Notes: a model not told the origin generated them from the letters alone. Counted from the first letter of the stretch, positions 16,441 to 27,016 are shown. The stretch: 64,000 nt of DNA from RGIG4608 sp051867875 (GCA_051867875.1 JBJDZG010000026.1:1-64000), one strand, 5' to 3'. A program made the numbers and translations.

Positions 16441-18651
16441 ATGAAAAACAGAAAAACGGTTTGGTCTTGCAAATATTCAGAAACAGATGAAAGCAAACGC
16501 ATAGTGTCACAAATCGCAAAAGCAAATAATATTTCCGAGATTTGTGCCTCCTTGCTTTATAACAGAGGATACAGGGACGCGCAGGACGCATCAAAATTCC
16601 TTAATTTTGACGATATCGTTATGCACTCGCCCCTGCTACTTAAAGACGTAAGAGAAGCCGTCGAGCGTATCGGACAAGCCATTGAAAACGGAGAAAAAAT
16701 AACCGTATACGGAGATTATGACGTTGACGGAGTAACCTCGGTTACGATACTCTATCTCTATTTGAGTGCCCTCGGTGCTGACGTAGGTTATTACATACCC
16801 AACAGAGTGGGCGAGGGATACGGTCTTTCACGGGAGGCTGTCAAGCACCTTTCAACGCTCGGCGTAGGGCTTATAATCACCGTTGATACGGGAATTACCG
16901 CCATAGACGAGGTAGAATATGCAAAAAGTCTCGGCATTGACGTGCTAATTACAGACCACCACGAATGTCAGGAGCAAATTCCCGACGCGTGTGCCGTAGT
17001 CAATCCTCACAGAAGCGACTGTCCCTATCCGTTCAAATCACTTGCGGGAGTCGGAGTTATTTTCAAGGTGATATGCGCCTTTGAAATAATTAACTTCTCA
17101 GGCGAAGAAAACGAGGCAGAAGCGGTAAAATCAATGTATTACAGATTTGCCGACCTCGTTGCAATAGGCACTATTGCCGACGTAATGCCCATAGTTGACG
17201 AAAACAGAATTATCGTCAAGTTCGGTCTTGCTATGCTTGAAAACACGAAAAGACTCGGACTTGCCGCTCTTATGGAAGCGGCGGCTCTCGGCTCTAATCC
17301 AAACGTAAAGCCCGTAGTCCCGGACGATAAACCCAAAGCCGCAAAGCAAAGAAAGATAAACTCCACCTATATCGGCTTTACCATAGCTCCGCGAATCAAC
17401 GCCGCCGGCAGAATCAGCACGGCGTCGCGCGCAGTTGAGCTTCTTTTGACAAACGATACGGAGATAGCCGAGCTTCTCGCTCATGAGCTTTGTGAGATAA
17501 ATTATACAAGACAGTTAGAAGAAAATAAAATAGCGGAATCCGCATATCAGAAAATAGAAAACGAGCTTGACCTCTCAAAGCAAAAGGTAATCGTCGTTGC
17601 CGACGATGATTGGCTTCAAGGCGTAGTAGGAATTGTATCGTCAAAAGTAACCGAAAAATACGGCTTGCCATCGATACTCATATCCTTTGACGGCGCAAGC
17701 GTTGCCAACACTCCGAGCGGACTTGACGTCGGAAAGGGCTCGGGCAGAAGCATAAAGGGCTTTAACCTCGTTGAAGCACTCTCCTATTCCAAGGATACAC
17801 TCGTCAAATTCGGCGGACACGAGCTCGCGGCGGGACTTTCGGTAAGACGCAAGGACCTTGACGCTTTCCGCGAAAAGATAAATGAATATGCAAACAATAC
17901 TCTTAAAGAAGAGGACCTTTACTATAAAATAGAAGCCGACAGAGAACTAACGCTTGACGATATCAGTATGTCGCTTGCAAACGAGATAAATAAACTCGAG
18001 CCATTCGGCAATATGAACCAAACGCCCAATTTCATCGTGCGCGGACTTCGCGTTATCAGAGCACAGCTCATAGGCGCGGGAAACCACTCAAAATTCGTTT
18101 TGGAGCATAACGGCAAAACGATAACTGCGGTCATGTTTTATAAATCATTTCTGTCTCTTGACATCAAAGAAAACGACGTCGTAGACGTGCTTTTCACACT
18201 TGATATTAACAGATTTCAGGGAATTGAGTCCGTGCAGATGATAATTCAGGATATCAAACATTCCGAAAAATACGTTTCTTATTTTAAGGACGAAAACGCT
18301 CTCTATCAAGCGGTAAGACGCGGAGAGCCCTACTTTGAGGCAGACTGTATTCTTCCGACACGGGACGATTTCGCCGCGGTCTATTCCTTGCTTCGCAGGG
18401 AGTACAGAACGGGAAACGACATTATGACGGAGGTCGAGATTTATCACAAGCTCTGCGCCATTGCGGGCTGTAATATACGGCTTGCAAAGCTCAAAATAAT
18501 ACTTGAGGTGCTCAATGAGCTTAAAATATGTACCGTCAAGGAAGTAAGCCCGGGTATTTATCAGTACGATATTTACTTCAATCAGGAAAAGACGAGCATA
18601 GAAAAATCGTCAATTCTGAAAAAAATCAAAAATCAATGCATTAAAAACTAA
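16441..18651 (+). CDS. recJ: single-stranded-DNA exonuclease RecJ
   Basis: 5'-3' ssDNA exonuclease of the DHH phosphoesterase superfamily, used in recombination and mismatch repair. 736 aa. DYDVDG (92-97) and DHH (172-174) form the metal site; the DHHA1 domain carries GSGRSIKGF and FGGHELAAGL. An OB domain and an extra C-terminal region of about 150 aa follow, as in Firmicute RecJ. A long insertion (about 290-305, PVVPDDKPKAAKQRK) lies between the DHH subdomains. Strong SD GGAAAGGAGG. Confidence 0.95.
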   Translation: MKNRKTVWSCKYSETDESKRIVSQIAKANNISEICASLLYNRGYRDAQDASKFLNFDDIVMHSPLLLKDVREAVERIGQAIENGEKITVYGDYDVDGVTSVTILYLYLSALGADVGYYIPNRVGEGYGLSREAVKHLSTLGVGLIITVDTGITAIDEVEYAKSLGIDVLITDHHECQEQIPDACAVVNPHRSDCPYPFKSLAGVGVIFKVICAFEIINFSGEENEAEAVKSMYYRFADLVAIGTIADVMPIVDENRIIVKFGLAMLENTKRLGLAALMEAAALGSNPNVKPVVPDDKPKAAKQRKINSTYIGFTIAPRINAAGRISTASRAVELLLTNDTEIAELLAHELCEINYTRQLEENKIAESAYQKIENELDLSKQKVIVVADDDWLQGVVGIVSSKVTEKYGLPSILISFDGASVANTPSGLDVGKGSGRSIKGFNLVEALSYSKDTLVKFGGHELAAGLSVRRKDLDAFREKINEYANNTLKEEDLYYKIEADRELTLDDISMSLANEINKLEPFGNMNQTPNFIVRGLRVIRAQLIGAGNHSKFVLEHNGKTITAVMFYKSFLSLDIKENDVVDVLFTLDINRFQGIESVQMIIQDIKHSEKYVSYFKDENALYQAVRRGEPYFEADCILPTRDDFAAVYSLLRREYRTGNDIMTEVEIYHKLCAIAGCNIRLAKLKIILEVLNELKICTVKEVSPGIYQYDIYFNQEKTSIEKSSILKKIKNQCIKN

Positions 18652-18663
18652 CGGAGACTATAT

Positions 18664-20874
18664 ATGTCCAACACTAATCAAGGTATCACCAAGCTTCTCA
18701 CCATGCTTCAGGCAACGGGAAAGAAATATGATATCGATAAAATACAAAGAGCATACGAGTATGCATACGAATTGCACAAAGGTCAGTTTCGCGCAAGCGG
18801 TGAGGAATACATTTCTCATCCCGTAGCCGTTGCTGAAATAGTTGCAGGTCTTGAGCTTGATACGGACTCTATATGCGCCGCTTTGCTTCACGACACCGTT
18901 GAAGACTGCTCTGATAAGACAAATCTCAAAGAGATTGAAAAGCTCTTCGGACCGAGTGTCGCTATGCTCGTCGACGGTCTTACCAAAATAGTAACTCTTA
19001 AAGTCGAGGATAAGGAAGAAGCACATATTGAAACGCTTCGTAAAATGCTACTCGCAATGTCCAAGGACGTCAGAGTTATCTTTATCAAGCTCTGCGACAG
19101 AGTTCACAATATGAGAACGCTTGACGCAAAGCCCGACTCAAAGAGAAGAATAACCGCCCTTGAAACTATGCAGGTCTATGCACCCTTGGCTCACAGACTC
19201 GGTATGCAGAAAATCAAGCAGGAGCTTGAAAATCTCGGTCTTAAATATATTGACCCAATAGGCTATGAAGAGGTGCGTTCCAATATTGAAAAGAAATACG
19301 GTCAGAGCCTTCATTTCATCGAGGACGTTCGACTCATGGTAGATAATAAGCTCCGCGAGAATAACATCAAGTTTACTCTTGAGGGAAGAATTAAGACGGT
19401 ATACAGTATATACAGAAAAATGTATAACCAAAATAAGAGCTTCGATGAGATTTTTGACTTTTACGCGCTCCGTATAATCGTCGATACAGAGCTCGACTGC
19501 TATACTGCACTCGGTCTTATCCACGAAATGTTCAACTCCGTTCCCGGCAGATTCAAGGACTATATCTCAACCCCCAAGCCCAATATGTACCGCTCGCTTC
19601 ATACGACGGTTATCGGTAAATACGGTATTCCGTTTGAGGTGCAGATAAGAACCTGGGAGATGCACCATATCGCAGAATACGGTGTAGCCGCACACTGGAA
19701 ATACAAATCGGGCGAGAACTCAAAGGAAGAGATAGACAAGAAGCTCGAGTGGATTTCAAAACTTCTTGAAACGGAACACGAAACCATGGACCCCGAGGAG
19801 TTCATGCAGGCTCTCAAAATTGACATATTCCACGACGAAACCTTCGTATTCACTCCAAACGGCGACGCCATGGCTCTGCCTCAGGGCGCTACGGTAATTG
19901 ACTTTGCTTACGCAATACACAGCGAGGTCGGTCATAAGATGATAGGCGCGAAAATCAACGGAATGATAGTTCCCATCGACAGAGTTTTGCAGAACGGTGA
20001 GATTGTCGAAATTCTAACCTCGTCTTCGTCTAAAGGACCGAGCCGAGATTGGCTTAAAATCGTTACAACGAGTAATGCCCGAAACAGGATCCGCCAGTGG
20101 TTCAAGAAAGAGAAGAGAGCGGATAATATCCTGCTCGGACGCTCAATGATTGAGGGCGAAATTAAGAAGGCGGGCTTTGTCGTCAACGAGTCCATTCGTA
20201 CGGAAGCCGTCGAATCGGTAGCCCTGAGAAGCGGTTTTTCAAGTGCCGACGACCTTTATAATACAGTTGGATACGGCGGATTGCCCGTTTCCAAGGTTCG
20301 CAATAAGATAGTTGACGAGCTTAATAAAATAGTAAATCCCGTAGATACTCAACCAACGGTTACCGAAGAAAATATGGTAACAGCCAAACCGGGTAAGATT
20401 AAGTCCAACAGCGGAATTATCGTTGACGGAGAAACGGGGTGCAGCGTTAAATTTGCCAAGTGCTGTAATCCGCTTCCCGGCGATAAGGTTATCGGATTTA
20501 TCACCAAGGGCTACGGTATCTCAATTCATAAATGCGACTGTCCGAATGTTATAACAGGCAAGAAAAATCCAGATAATGCAGACCGTTGGGTAAGTGCCGA
20601 GTGGGACGAGGACAGCACAAACGCAAAGAGAAGCCTGTTTGAAGCAAATCTTCAGATGAGAGTTGACGACAGAATAGGTATGCTTGCGGATATCTCCGTG
20701 GCTCTTGCGGATATGAGAGTAGATATTTTGCAGATTAACGTCCAGACGTCTTCGGGCGGCTCGCTCGTATCTCTTAAAATCGGCTGTAAGAATACGGACC
20801 ACTATAATTCCATCGTATCAAGACTCCGCTCAATCCCGGGAATTTACGACGTCAGCCGCGGATTTGTAAGCTGA
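18664..20874 (+). CDS. relA: bifunctional (p)ppGpp synthetase/hydrolase
   Basis: Long RSH protein of the stringent response, 736 aa. The HD hydrolase domain has SHPVAVAE (H52) and LLHDTVED (HD at 76-77), both intact. The synthetase domain has YRSLHTTVIG and FEVQIRTWEMHHIAEYG. TGS domain at about 400-460, a conserved-cysteine segment with CCNPLPGD, and a C-terminal ACT domain (about 660-736). All catalytic motifs are present, so both activities are expected. Followed by dtd and hemZ, a common Clostridia order. Confidence 0.96.
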   Translation: MSNTNQGITKLLTMLQATGKKYDIDKIQRAYEYAYELHKGQFRASGEEYISHPVAVAEIVAGLELDTDSICAALLHDTVEDCSDKTNLKEIEKLFGPSVAMLVDGLTKIVTLKVEDKEEAHIETLRKMLLAMSKDVRVIFIKLCDRVHNMRTLDAKPDSKRRITALETMQVYAPLAHRLGMQKIKQELENLGLKYIDPIGYEEVRSNIEKKYGQSLHFIEDVRLMVDNKLRENNIKFTLEGRIKTVYSIYRKMYNQNKSFDEIFDFYALRIIVDTELDCYTALGLIHEMFNSVPGRFKDYISTPKPNMYRSLHTTVIGKYGIPFEVQIRTWEMHHIAEYGVAAHWKYKSGENSKEEIDKKLEWISKLLETEHETMDPEEFMQALKIDIFHDETFVFTPNGDAMALPQGATVIDFAYAIHSEVGHKMIGAKINGMIVPIDRVLQNGEIVEILTSSSSKGPSRDWLKIVTTSNARNRIRQWFKKEKRADNILLGRSMIEGEIKKAGFVVNESIRTEAVESVALRSGFSSADDLYNTVGYGGLPVSKVRNKIVDELNKIVNPVDTQPTVTEENMVTAKPGKIKSNSGIIVDGETGCSVKFAKCCNPLPGDKVIGFITKGYGISIHKCDCPNVITGKKNPDNADRWVSAEWDEDSTNAKRSLFEANLQMRVDDRIGMLADISVALADMRVDILQINVQTSSGGSLVSLKIGCKNTDHYNSIVSRLRSIPGIYDVSRGFVS

Positions 20875-20890
20875 AAAGGATATACAATTT

Positions 20891-21340
20891 ATGATAGCAG
20901 TAATTCAAAGAGTAAAGAACGCAAGCGTTTCCATTGACGGTGCCGTTCACGGCGAGTGTTCAGAGGGTCTTATGATTCTTCTCGGCGTCTCAAAGGACGA
21001 CACCGAGCTTGACGCACAGCTTCTAAGCACCAAAATTTCAAAGCTTCGCATTTTTTGCGACGGTAACGGCAAAATGAACCTCTCCGTCAAGGACATTGAC
21101 GGAGAAGCGCTTGTCGTTTCAAATTTCACCCTGCTTGCAAATTACAAAAAGGGCAATCGCCCCGACTATTTCGGCGCGGGGGACCCCGTGAGAGCAAACG
21201 AGCTCTACGAGTATTTTGTAAAACTTTTGAGTGCCGAAATAAAACACGTGGCAACGGGTGTTTTCGGTGCGGATATGCAAGTAAGCATTATGAATAACGG
21301 GCCCGTAACCATAGTTATGGACAGTAACCTACTCAAATAA
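20891..21340 (+). CDS. dtd: D-aminoacyl-tRNA deacylase
   Basis: Removes D-amino acids (and glycine from tRNA-Ala) from mischarged tRNA. 149 aa. The SQxxL-type motif appears as SNFTLLA and the cross-subunit GPVT motif as NNGPVTIVMD. The Gln of the first motif is Asn here. Located right after the RSH gene with a 16-nt gap. Confidence 0.94.
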   Translation: MIAVIQRVKNASVSIDGAVHGECSEGLMILLGVSKDDTELDAQLLSTKISKLRIFCDGNGKMNLSVKDIDGEALVVSNFTLLANYKKGNRPDYFGAGDPVRANELYEYFVKLLSAEIKHVATGVFGADMQVSIMNNGPVTIVMDSNLLK

Positions 21341-21353
21341 CAGGAGAAAACAA

Positions 21354-22856
21354 ATGAAGTTGACAGTAACAGGGGATATCAACGCATTTTACGTACAGAC
21401 GCTGTGTATGATATTTTTCCCGGGAGAAAAATTTGTTGAAAATCAGGAAATAACAGAAGATACACCCGTTATGCAGGTAACAGTCAGCAATTCGGAAACC
21501 GCCTCTTATGCCAAGGCGTCGCTTTCATATCAGGGAAAAAGTGCCTTTGCGGAAAAGACCGTAAAATTTTCCGATGACAGAACGAAGCAAAGAACGGCGA
21601 AAATAGCCGCGGGAAACGTCGTCCTCGCCGTGGGAAGCGAAATACTCGGTTACAGACCGTCGTGGGGTATGCTCACAGGCGTCAGGCCCTCAAAGGTCGC
21701 TATGGAAATGCTTCTCAACGGAAACAGCAAAACCAAAGTAAGAAGAATTCTCAACAGCGACTATTTTGTAATTCCGAAAAAAGCCGCTCTTGCGACGGAT
21801 ATAGCGCGCAGAGAAGAGAGAATAATGGGCAAGCCCGATATAAAGGATTGCAGTATCTATATCTCAATTCCTTTCTGCCCGTCAAGATGCTCGTACTGCT
21901 CGTTCGTCTCCTATACGACACCGAAGCTTCTCTCGCTCATTCCCGCGTACGTTGACAGACTTTGTGAGGACCTTTCGGAAACTCTTGACACGGTAAAAAG
22001 GCTCGGGCTAAATCTCAAAACCATATATATAGGGGGCGGCACTCCCACGATTCTCACAGCAGAACAGCTCGAAAAGCTCCTTTCTCTCATTGATGAGAAA
22101 ATAGACGTAAACGCCCTTGAAGAATTTACACTCGAGAGCGGCAGACCGGATACGATTACCTCGGAAAAGCTCGCGGTTGCCAAAAAACACGGCGTTACCA
22201 GAATAAGCGTAAATCCGCAGTCCCTTAACGAGCAAGTAATAAAATCCATCGGCAGAAGCCACAGTATTGAAGACTTCTACAAAGCATTTGAGATAGCCAG
22301 AAACTCGGGAATAAAATGTATCAACACCGACCTTATCGCAGGGCTTCCGGGCGATAATTTCAAATATTTCTCGGCTACGTTTGACAAAATAGTGGCTCTT
22401 GAACCCGAAAATATAACGGTACATACCTTCTGCGTCAAAAAAGCGGCTGATATTTTGGCTCAAAACAAGAAAGTTTACTCAATAAGAGGCGGAGACGTCG
22501 GAAAATGCGTCGATTACTCCCAGCTTCGCGCACAGGCGGCAGGATACGTGCCTTATTATATGTACAGACAGAAAAACACCGTCGGAAATTTTGAAAACGT
22601 CGGCTTCGCACTTGATGGCACGGAAGGACTCTACAATATCTATATGATGGAGGAGGTTCACTCCATTTTGTCTGTAGGCGCGGGAGCTGTGACGAAACTC
22701 GTTGAATACTATCCCGCAAACATCGCTTCCACCAAGATAGTAAGGCATTTCAACCCGAAATATCCCTTTGAATACCTTGAGAGCAACGAAAAATTCATCG
22801 AAAATATGACGCTTATCAAGGATTTCTATAAATCCCACCAAATCGAGGAGCAATAA
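21354..22856 (+). CDS. hemZ: HemZ-like radical SAM protein (coproporphyrinogen dehydrogenase-type)
   Basis: 500 aa radical SAM protein. The 4Fe-4S cysteines are in FCPSRCSYC (C175, C179, C182), followed by YIGGGTPT, an HemN-type SAM motif. A unique N-terminal region of about 165 aa marks the HemZ branch. HemN/HemZ proteins are named for oxygen-independent coproporphyrinogen oxidation, but many members act elsewhere (for example heme chaperones). No other heme gene lies in the window, so the substrate is open. SD AGGAG before ATG. Confidence 0.88.
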   Translation: MKLTVTGDINAFYVQTLCMIFFPGEKFVENQEITEDTPVMQVTVSNSETASYAKASLSYQGKSAFAEKTVKFSDDRTKQRTAKIAAGNVVLAVGSEILGYRPSWGMLTGVRPSKVAMEMLLNGNSKTKVRRILNSDYFVIPKKAALATDIARREERIMGKPDIKDCSIYISIPFCPSRCSYCSFVSYTTPKLLSLIPAYVDRLCEDLSETLDTVKRLGLNLKTIYIGGGTPTILTAEQLEKLLSLIDEKIDVNALEEFTLESGRPDTITSEKLAVAKKHGVTRISVNPQSLNEQVIKSIGRSHSIEDFYKAFEIARNSGIKCINTDLIAGLPGDNFKYFSATFDKIVALEPENITVHTFCVKKAADILAQNKKVYSIRGGDVGKCVDYSQLRAQAAGYVPYYMYRQKNTVGNFENVGFALDGTEGLYNIYMMEEVHSILSVGAGAVTKLVEYYPANIASTKIVRHFNPKYPFEYLESNEKFIENMTLIKDFYKSHQIEEQ

Positions 22857-22866
22857 GGAGAATTAT

Positions 22867-24153
22867 ATGAAAATATTGTTTGAAAATATAAGAATCCCCG
22901 AGGAATACGGCTTTGCAGACGAGCATATATATGTCTTGACCGACGGTGAGTATATCTCGTACATTGGCAGAGAAAAGCCCGAGGACTATGACAGGACAAT
23001 CGACGGACACGGTAATCTGCTCATTCCCGGATTTTATAACTCACACTGCCACGCTTCAATGGTAATGTTCAGAGGATACGGCGAGGACCTGCCTTTGTCC
23101 CGTTGGCTCAATGAAAAAATCTTTCCCGCCGAGGAAAGACTTAACGAAAGAAACGTATACGTTTCCGCAAAATATGCAATAGCCGAAATGTTAAAGAACG
23201 GTATCGTGTCTTTCTCAGATATGTATATGTTTGAAGATTCCGTTGCAAAAGCAGTGCTTGAAACGGGAATTAAAGCAAATCTCTCCCGCTCGCTCGTATC
23301 CTTCGGCGACGGTGCTACGATTAAGGGCGACTGGAGATTTGAAGAGAGCGTAAGATGGATAAATGAATATCACAACGCAAACGGTGGAAAACTTAAATTT
23401 GATATGTCCATTCACGCGGAATATACGAATCGGGCAAGCTATATCCGCGAGGTTGCGGAGTATACCAAGGAACACGGACTCAGAATGCAGATTCACGCAT
23501 CGGAAAGCGAGAGCGAGCACGCCGAATGCATCGGCAGACACGGCAAGACGCCTATTGAGTTCCTGCTTGATACGGGAGTTCTGGCGTCGCCCACCACGCT
23601 TGCCCACTGCGTGTACGTAACGGACAGCGATATGGATATCATTCGGGAAAACGGCGCATTCGTTTCTCATAACGCAACGAGCAACTTAAAGCTCGGCAGC
23701 GGTGTTGCAAGACTGCCAAAGATGCTCGAAAAGGGAGTATGCGTGTCCCTCGGCACCGACGGAGCGGCATCAAATAACACACTTGACATTATGCGTGAAT
23801 ATCAGCTTGTGTCCATTCTTCACAAGGGGTACAACCGCGACGCGGAAGCTACGAAAGCTCCCCAGATGCTCGACCTTGCCACCCTTAACGGAGCAAAAAG
23901 TCAGGGCAGAGACGATTGCGGCAAGCTCAAAGTCGGCAACCGTGCCGACCTCGTTATGATAGACCTCGGTGCTATCAATAATAAACCCTGCTTTGACACC
24001 TACGCAACGCTCTCGTACAGTGCAAATTCTTCAAACGTCTTAATGACTATGGTTGACGGCGAAATACTGTACCGAAACGGAGAGTTTACCACTATTGATA
24101 TTGAAAAGGTCAGATACGATTTTGACGATATTTGCGAACATTATTTTGATTAA
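22867..24153 (+). CDS. mtaD: amidohydrolase, MTA/SAH deaminase type
   Basis: 428 aa metal-dependent TIM-barrel hydrolase of the TRZ/ATZ group. Metal ligands: HCH (H60, H62), IHASESESEH, LAHCVY and GTDGAASNN. MtaD deaminates 5'-methylthioadenosine and S-adenosylhomocysteine to inosine forms; related enzymes deaminate guanine or hydrolyse other heterocycles, so substrate is inferred. Starts 10 nt after hemZ with SD AAGGAG. Confidence 0.85.
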   Translation: MKILFENIRIPEEYGFADEHIYVLTDGEYISYIGREKPEDYDRTIDGHGNLLIPGFYNSHCHASMVMFRGYGEDLPLSRWLNEKIFPAEERLNERNVYVSAKYAIAEMLKNGIVSFSDMYMFEDSVAKAVLETGIKANLSRSLVSFGDGATIKGDWRFEESVRWINEYHNANGGKLKFDMSIHAEYTNRASYIREVAEYTKEHGLRMQIHASESESEHAECIGRHGKTPIEFLLDTGVLASPTTLAHCVYVTDSDMDIIRENGAFVSHNATSNLKLGSGVARLPKMLEKGVCVSLGTDGAASNNTLDIMREYQLVSILHKGYNRDAEATKAPQMLDLATLNGAKSQGRDDCGKLKVGNRADLVMIDLGAINNKPCFDTYATLSYSANSSNVLMTMVDGEILYRNGEFTTIDIEKVRYDFDDICEHYFD

Positions 24154-24171
24154 TAATTAGTTGGAGGCGAG

Positions 24172-25800
24172 ATGATGGCAACGAAAATCACGGACACGAA
24201 AAATTACGGCAAACAGTTTTTCTCCGGTGTTGCTTCACTCGCCATTTCCACTTTTATAGTAAAGGTAATCGGTCTTTTCTATAAGATTCCGATGATGGCA
24301 TACCTCGGCGCCGAGGGTATGGGATATTTCAATTCGGCGTACGACATTTATTCTCTGTTTTTCGTTATCGCAACGACGGGAATCCCCGTTGCGATATCCA
24401 TATTGGTCTCGGAAAACAGGACGCAGGGAAGAATTGAGAATGTCAGACGTATTTTCAAAATCTCGCTCATTATTCTCGGGCTTCTCGGACTTGCGGGAAC
24501 GCTTATTATGGGATTTTTCCATAAGGAATTTGCCACGCTCATAAAAAACGATTTGGCGTCTGCCTGCATTCTCGCTATATCTCCGACGGTGCTTATGATT
24601 TGCCTGTCAAGTGCCATACGGGGATATTTTCAGGGCAATCAGATTATGATGCCAACCGCGGTATCCCAGGTTATTGAGGCTCTCGGCAAGCTCTTGCTTG
24701 GACTCGGCTTTGCGATATTTGCGATAAATAAAGGATATGACACGCCCAAAGTCGCCGCATTTGCGGTTTTGGGACTTACGATAGGAGTAGCACTCTCACT
24801 GCTGTTTTTATGGGTGTATAAGCTTATATATAAGCTCAATATTACAAGCTCGGAGATATCACTGAGCGTCGAATCAAATTCTCAAATAGTCAAAAAGCTA
24901 CTTAATATAGCAGTTCCAATCACTTTAAGCTCAACTATTTTAAGCCTTACAAAAATCATTGATATGACGATGATTTTGGGAAGACTCAACGCGATAGGAT
25001 ACACGCAGGCTGAGGCAAACGAGATATACGGCTCGTACAGTACCATGGCAGTTTCAATCTACAATCTGCCCGCCACACTCGTGTCTGCCATAGCACTTCC
25101 GCTAGTCCCCATGCTCGCCTCGGCAATAGAGGCAAAAAACGAGGCAAAGGAGAAGAACGTTATCTGCTCATCCTTTAAGATGACCTCTCTTATATGCTTC
25201 CCGACAGGACTCGGAATAGCAGTATTCAGCAAGCCCATACTTCATCTGCTGTTTGCATCGCAGGAAAAGGAAATAGAATACACAGCCCCGCTTCTCTCAA
25301 TGCTCGGTCTGTCCGTTTTTCTCTCGTCGATGATAACTATAACCAACGCCATACTGCAATCCTATAAGCAGGTCAAAAAGCCCATTTTCAGTATGATATG
25401 GGGAACGATAGTAAAGGTTTGTGCGTCGTTTATACTGATAGGAATACCGAGCATCAACATTTACGGAGCACCGATAAGTACGTTTTTCTCAACGCTCGTA
25501 ATAGTTGCAATAAATATGTTTTTCATTATAAAACAGTCGGGCTCAATATCAAGCGTATTCAAGCTTTTTATTAAACCCTTTATCGCCTCGCTTATCTCAA
25601 TGGTTGCAGGAGTTGCGATGTACGTATTGTTGCTTCATCAAAGCGCCTCAAGGCTTCTGATTTTGGGTGTAATAATCGCGGTAGCCGCAATTTATCTGCT
25701 ATCCGTTTTGAAAATGAAGGCTATTGACAAGGAGGAAATATTAATGCTCCCAAAGGGAGAAAAAATATTCTCAATACTTACAAAGGTGCACCTTATGTAA
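24172..25800 (+). CDS. SpoVB/MurJ-like oligosaccharide flippase
   Basis: 542 aa polytopic membrane protein of the MOP superfamily (PST/SpoVB branch) with about 14 hydrophobic segments. N-terminal SGVASLAISTFIVKVIGL and IPMMAYLGAEGMGYFNSAYD are typical of SpoVB/YabM proteins. Such proteins flip lipid-linked sugar precursors; SpoVB is needed for the spore cortex. In Bacillus the spoVT-yabM-mazG-rqcP order is similar, which supports the call. SD TTGGAGG. Confidence 0.88.
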   Translation: MMATKITDTKNYGKQFFSGVASLAISTFIVKVIGLFYKIPMMAYLGAEGMGYFNSAYDIYSLFFVIATTGIPVAISILVSENRTQGRIENVRRIFKISLIILGLLGLAGTLIMGFFHKEFATLIKNDLASACILAISPTVLMICLSSAIRGYFQGNQIMMPTAVSQVIEALGKLLLGLGFAIFAINKGYDTPKVAAFAVLGLTIGVALSLLFLWVYKLIYKLNITSSEISLSVESNSQIVKKLLNIAVPITLSSTILSLTKIIDMTMILGRLNAIGYTQAEANEIYGSYSTMAVSIYNLPATLVSAIALPLVPMLASAIEAKNEAKEKNVICSSFKMTSLICFPTGLGIAVFSKPILHLLFASQEKEIEYTAPLLSMLGLSVFLSSMITITNAILQSYKQVKKPIFSMIWGTIVKVCASFILIGIPSINIYGAPISTFFSTLVIVAINMFFIIKQSGSISSVFKLFIKPFIASLISMVAGVAMYVLLLHQSASRLLILGVIIAVAAIYLLSVLKMKAIDKEEILMLPKGEKIFSILTKVHLM

Positions 25801-25826
25801 GGACGGACAAAGGAAAGGAAAACAAG

Positions 25827-26531
25827 ATGTTAAAAGACGAAAAAGTTGAAAAGATACTCTCAAAGGATAAATATAATTTTGACGACCTCTGCCTTATTTT
25901 AGAGATATTGAGGGGAGAGGGCGGTTGCCCTTGGGACGCCGAACAGACTCACGAAAGCATCAGAAAAAACTTTATTGAGGAAACTTACGAGGTACTCGAA
26001 GCAATCGACAACAAGGACAGTAAGCTCCTTCGTGAAGAGCTCGGCGACGTGATGCTTCAAGTCGTTTTCCACACGCAGATGGAAAAGGAAGCGGGCAATT
26101 TTGACATTGACGACGTCGCAAACGACGTTTGCGTAAAGCTTGTTCACAGACACCCCCATATATTCGGCGATATCAAAGCTGATACTACCGATGAGGTTCT
26201 TAGAAACTGGGAAGCCATCAAAAATGCGGAAAAGAGCAGGAATAGCGCCTACGATAAGCTTTCAAGCATTCCGCCGATGACTCCCGCTCTTATGAGGGCT
26301 CAAAAAGTCGCAAAGAAATCGGGTGAATTTAAGGGAATCTCCGCAGCTGACATTATCTCACAAGCAGTGGGGCTCTTGGAAAACATGAAGGGCAACGACG
26401 CAAATATCTCCGCAGAGAATATGGGAGAGGTTCTGTTTTTGCTGACAGCTCTTGCTTCCAAGGCGGACTTTGACGCAGAAGAGGCACTTTTCAAAAAGAC
26501 AAACGCTTTTATCGAAAAGTACAAGGACTGA
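25827..26531 (+). CDS. mazG: nucleoside triphosphate pyrophosphohydrolase MazG
   Basis: Hydrolyses (d)NTPs to monophosphates; sanitises aberrant nucleotides. 234 aa with GGCPWDAEQTHESI and EETYEVLEAI, followed by EELGDVMLQVVFH, the all-alpha NTP-PPase EExxE...ExxD metal motif. A second MazG repeat follows. First member of the mazG-hup-rqcP-yabP-yabQ-divIC block. Confidence 0.94.
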   Translation: MLKDEKVEKILSKDKYNFDDLCLILEILRGEGGCPWDAEQTHESIRKNFIEETYEVLEAIDNKDSKLLREELGDVMLQVVFHTQMEKEAGNFDIDDVANDVCVKLVHRHPHIFGDIKADTTDEVLRNWEAIKNAEKSRNSAYDKLSSIPPMTPALMRAQKVAKKSGEFKGISAADIISQAVGLLENMKGNDANISAENMGEVLFLLTALASKADFDAEEALFKKTNAFIEKYKD

Positions 26532-26654
26532 TTTATTGGTAAATATTGCACAAATTTTAGTCATATTGTTTGTATATATAATACAAATTAAAATTTTTCT
26601 ATGAAAAATAGATAAAAAAATACTCAAATATTTCACAAAAAATACAAAAAACTC

Positions 26655-26683
26655 TTGCAATATCAAGGGTTTTATGCTATTAT
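26655..26683 (+). promoter_or_regulatory. sigma-A promoter of the HU gene
   Basis: TTGCAA (26655-26660), 17-nt spacer, TATTAT (26678-26683), about 50 nt before the ATG. An upstream AT-rich stretch (26560-26640) includes a TTTGTAT/ATACAAA inverted repeat at 26569-26587. Confidence 0.8.
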
Positions 26684-26734
26684 TGTATTGTAATCTTACG
26701 GATTACACAAATTACGAAAGGTTAGGAAAAAAAC

Positions 26735-27007
26735 ATGAACAAAGTTCAATTGGTTGAAGCAGTTGCTGCTGCTGGAAAACTCACAAAAAAAGACGCAGAA
26801 GTTGCTGTTAAGGCTGTTACTGATTCTATCGTAGCTGCTCTTAAAAACGGCGAAAAGGTTCAGCTTGTTGGTTTCGGTACATTCGAAGTAAAAGAACGTG
26901 GCGAAAGAAAGGGCAGAAACCCCAAAACCGGTGAAGAGATTGTTATTCCCGCTGCTAAGCACCCCACATTCTCCGCCGGCAAGGCATTCAAAGATGCAGT
27001 AAACTAA
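26735..27007 (+). CDS. hup: HU family DNA-binding protein
   Basis: Histone-like nucleoid protein, 90 aa, dimeric. Contains GFGTFEVKERGERKGRNPKTG, the beta-arm that enters the minor groove (here split by convention at the RNPKTG turn), then AAKHPTFSAGKAFKDAV. Composition is richer in GCT/GTT codons than its neighbours, as expected of a highly expressed gene. Own promoter and a following hairpin. Confidence 0.96.
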   Translation: MNKVQLVEAVAAAGKLTKKDAEVAVKAVTDSIVAALKNGEKVQLVGFGTFEVKERGERKGRNPKTGEEIVIPAAKHPTFSAGKAFKDAVN

Positions 27008-27016
27008 TTTTATTAT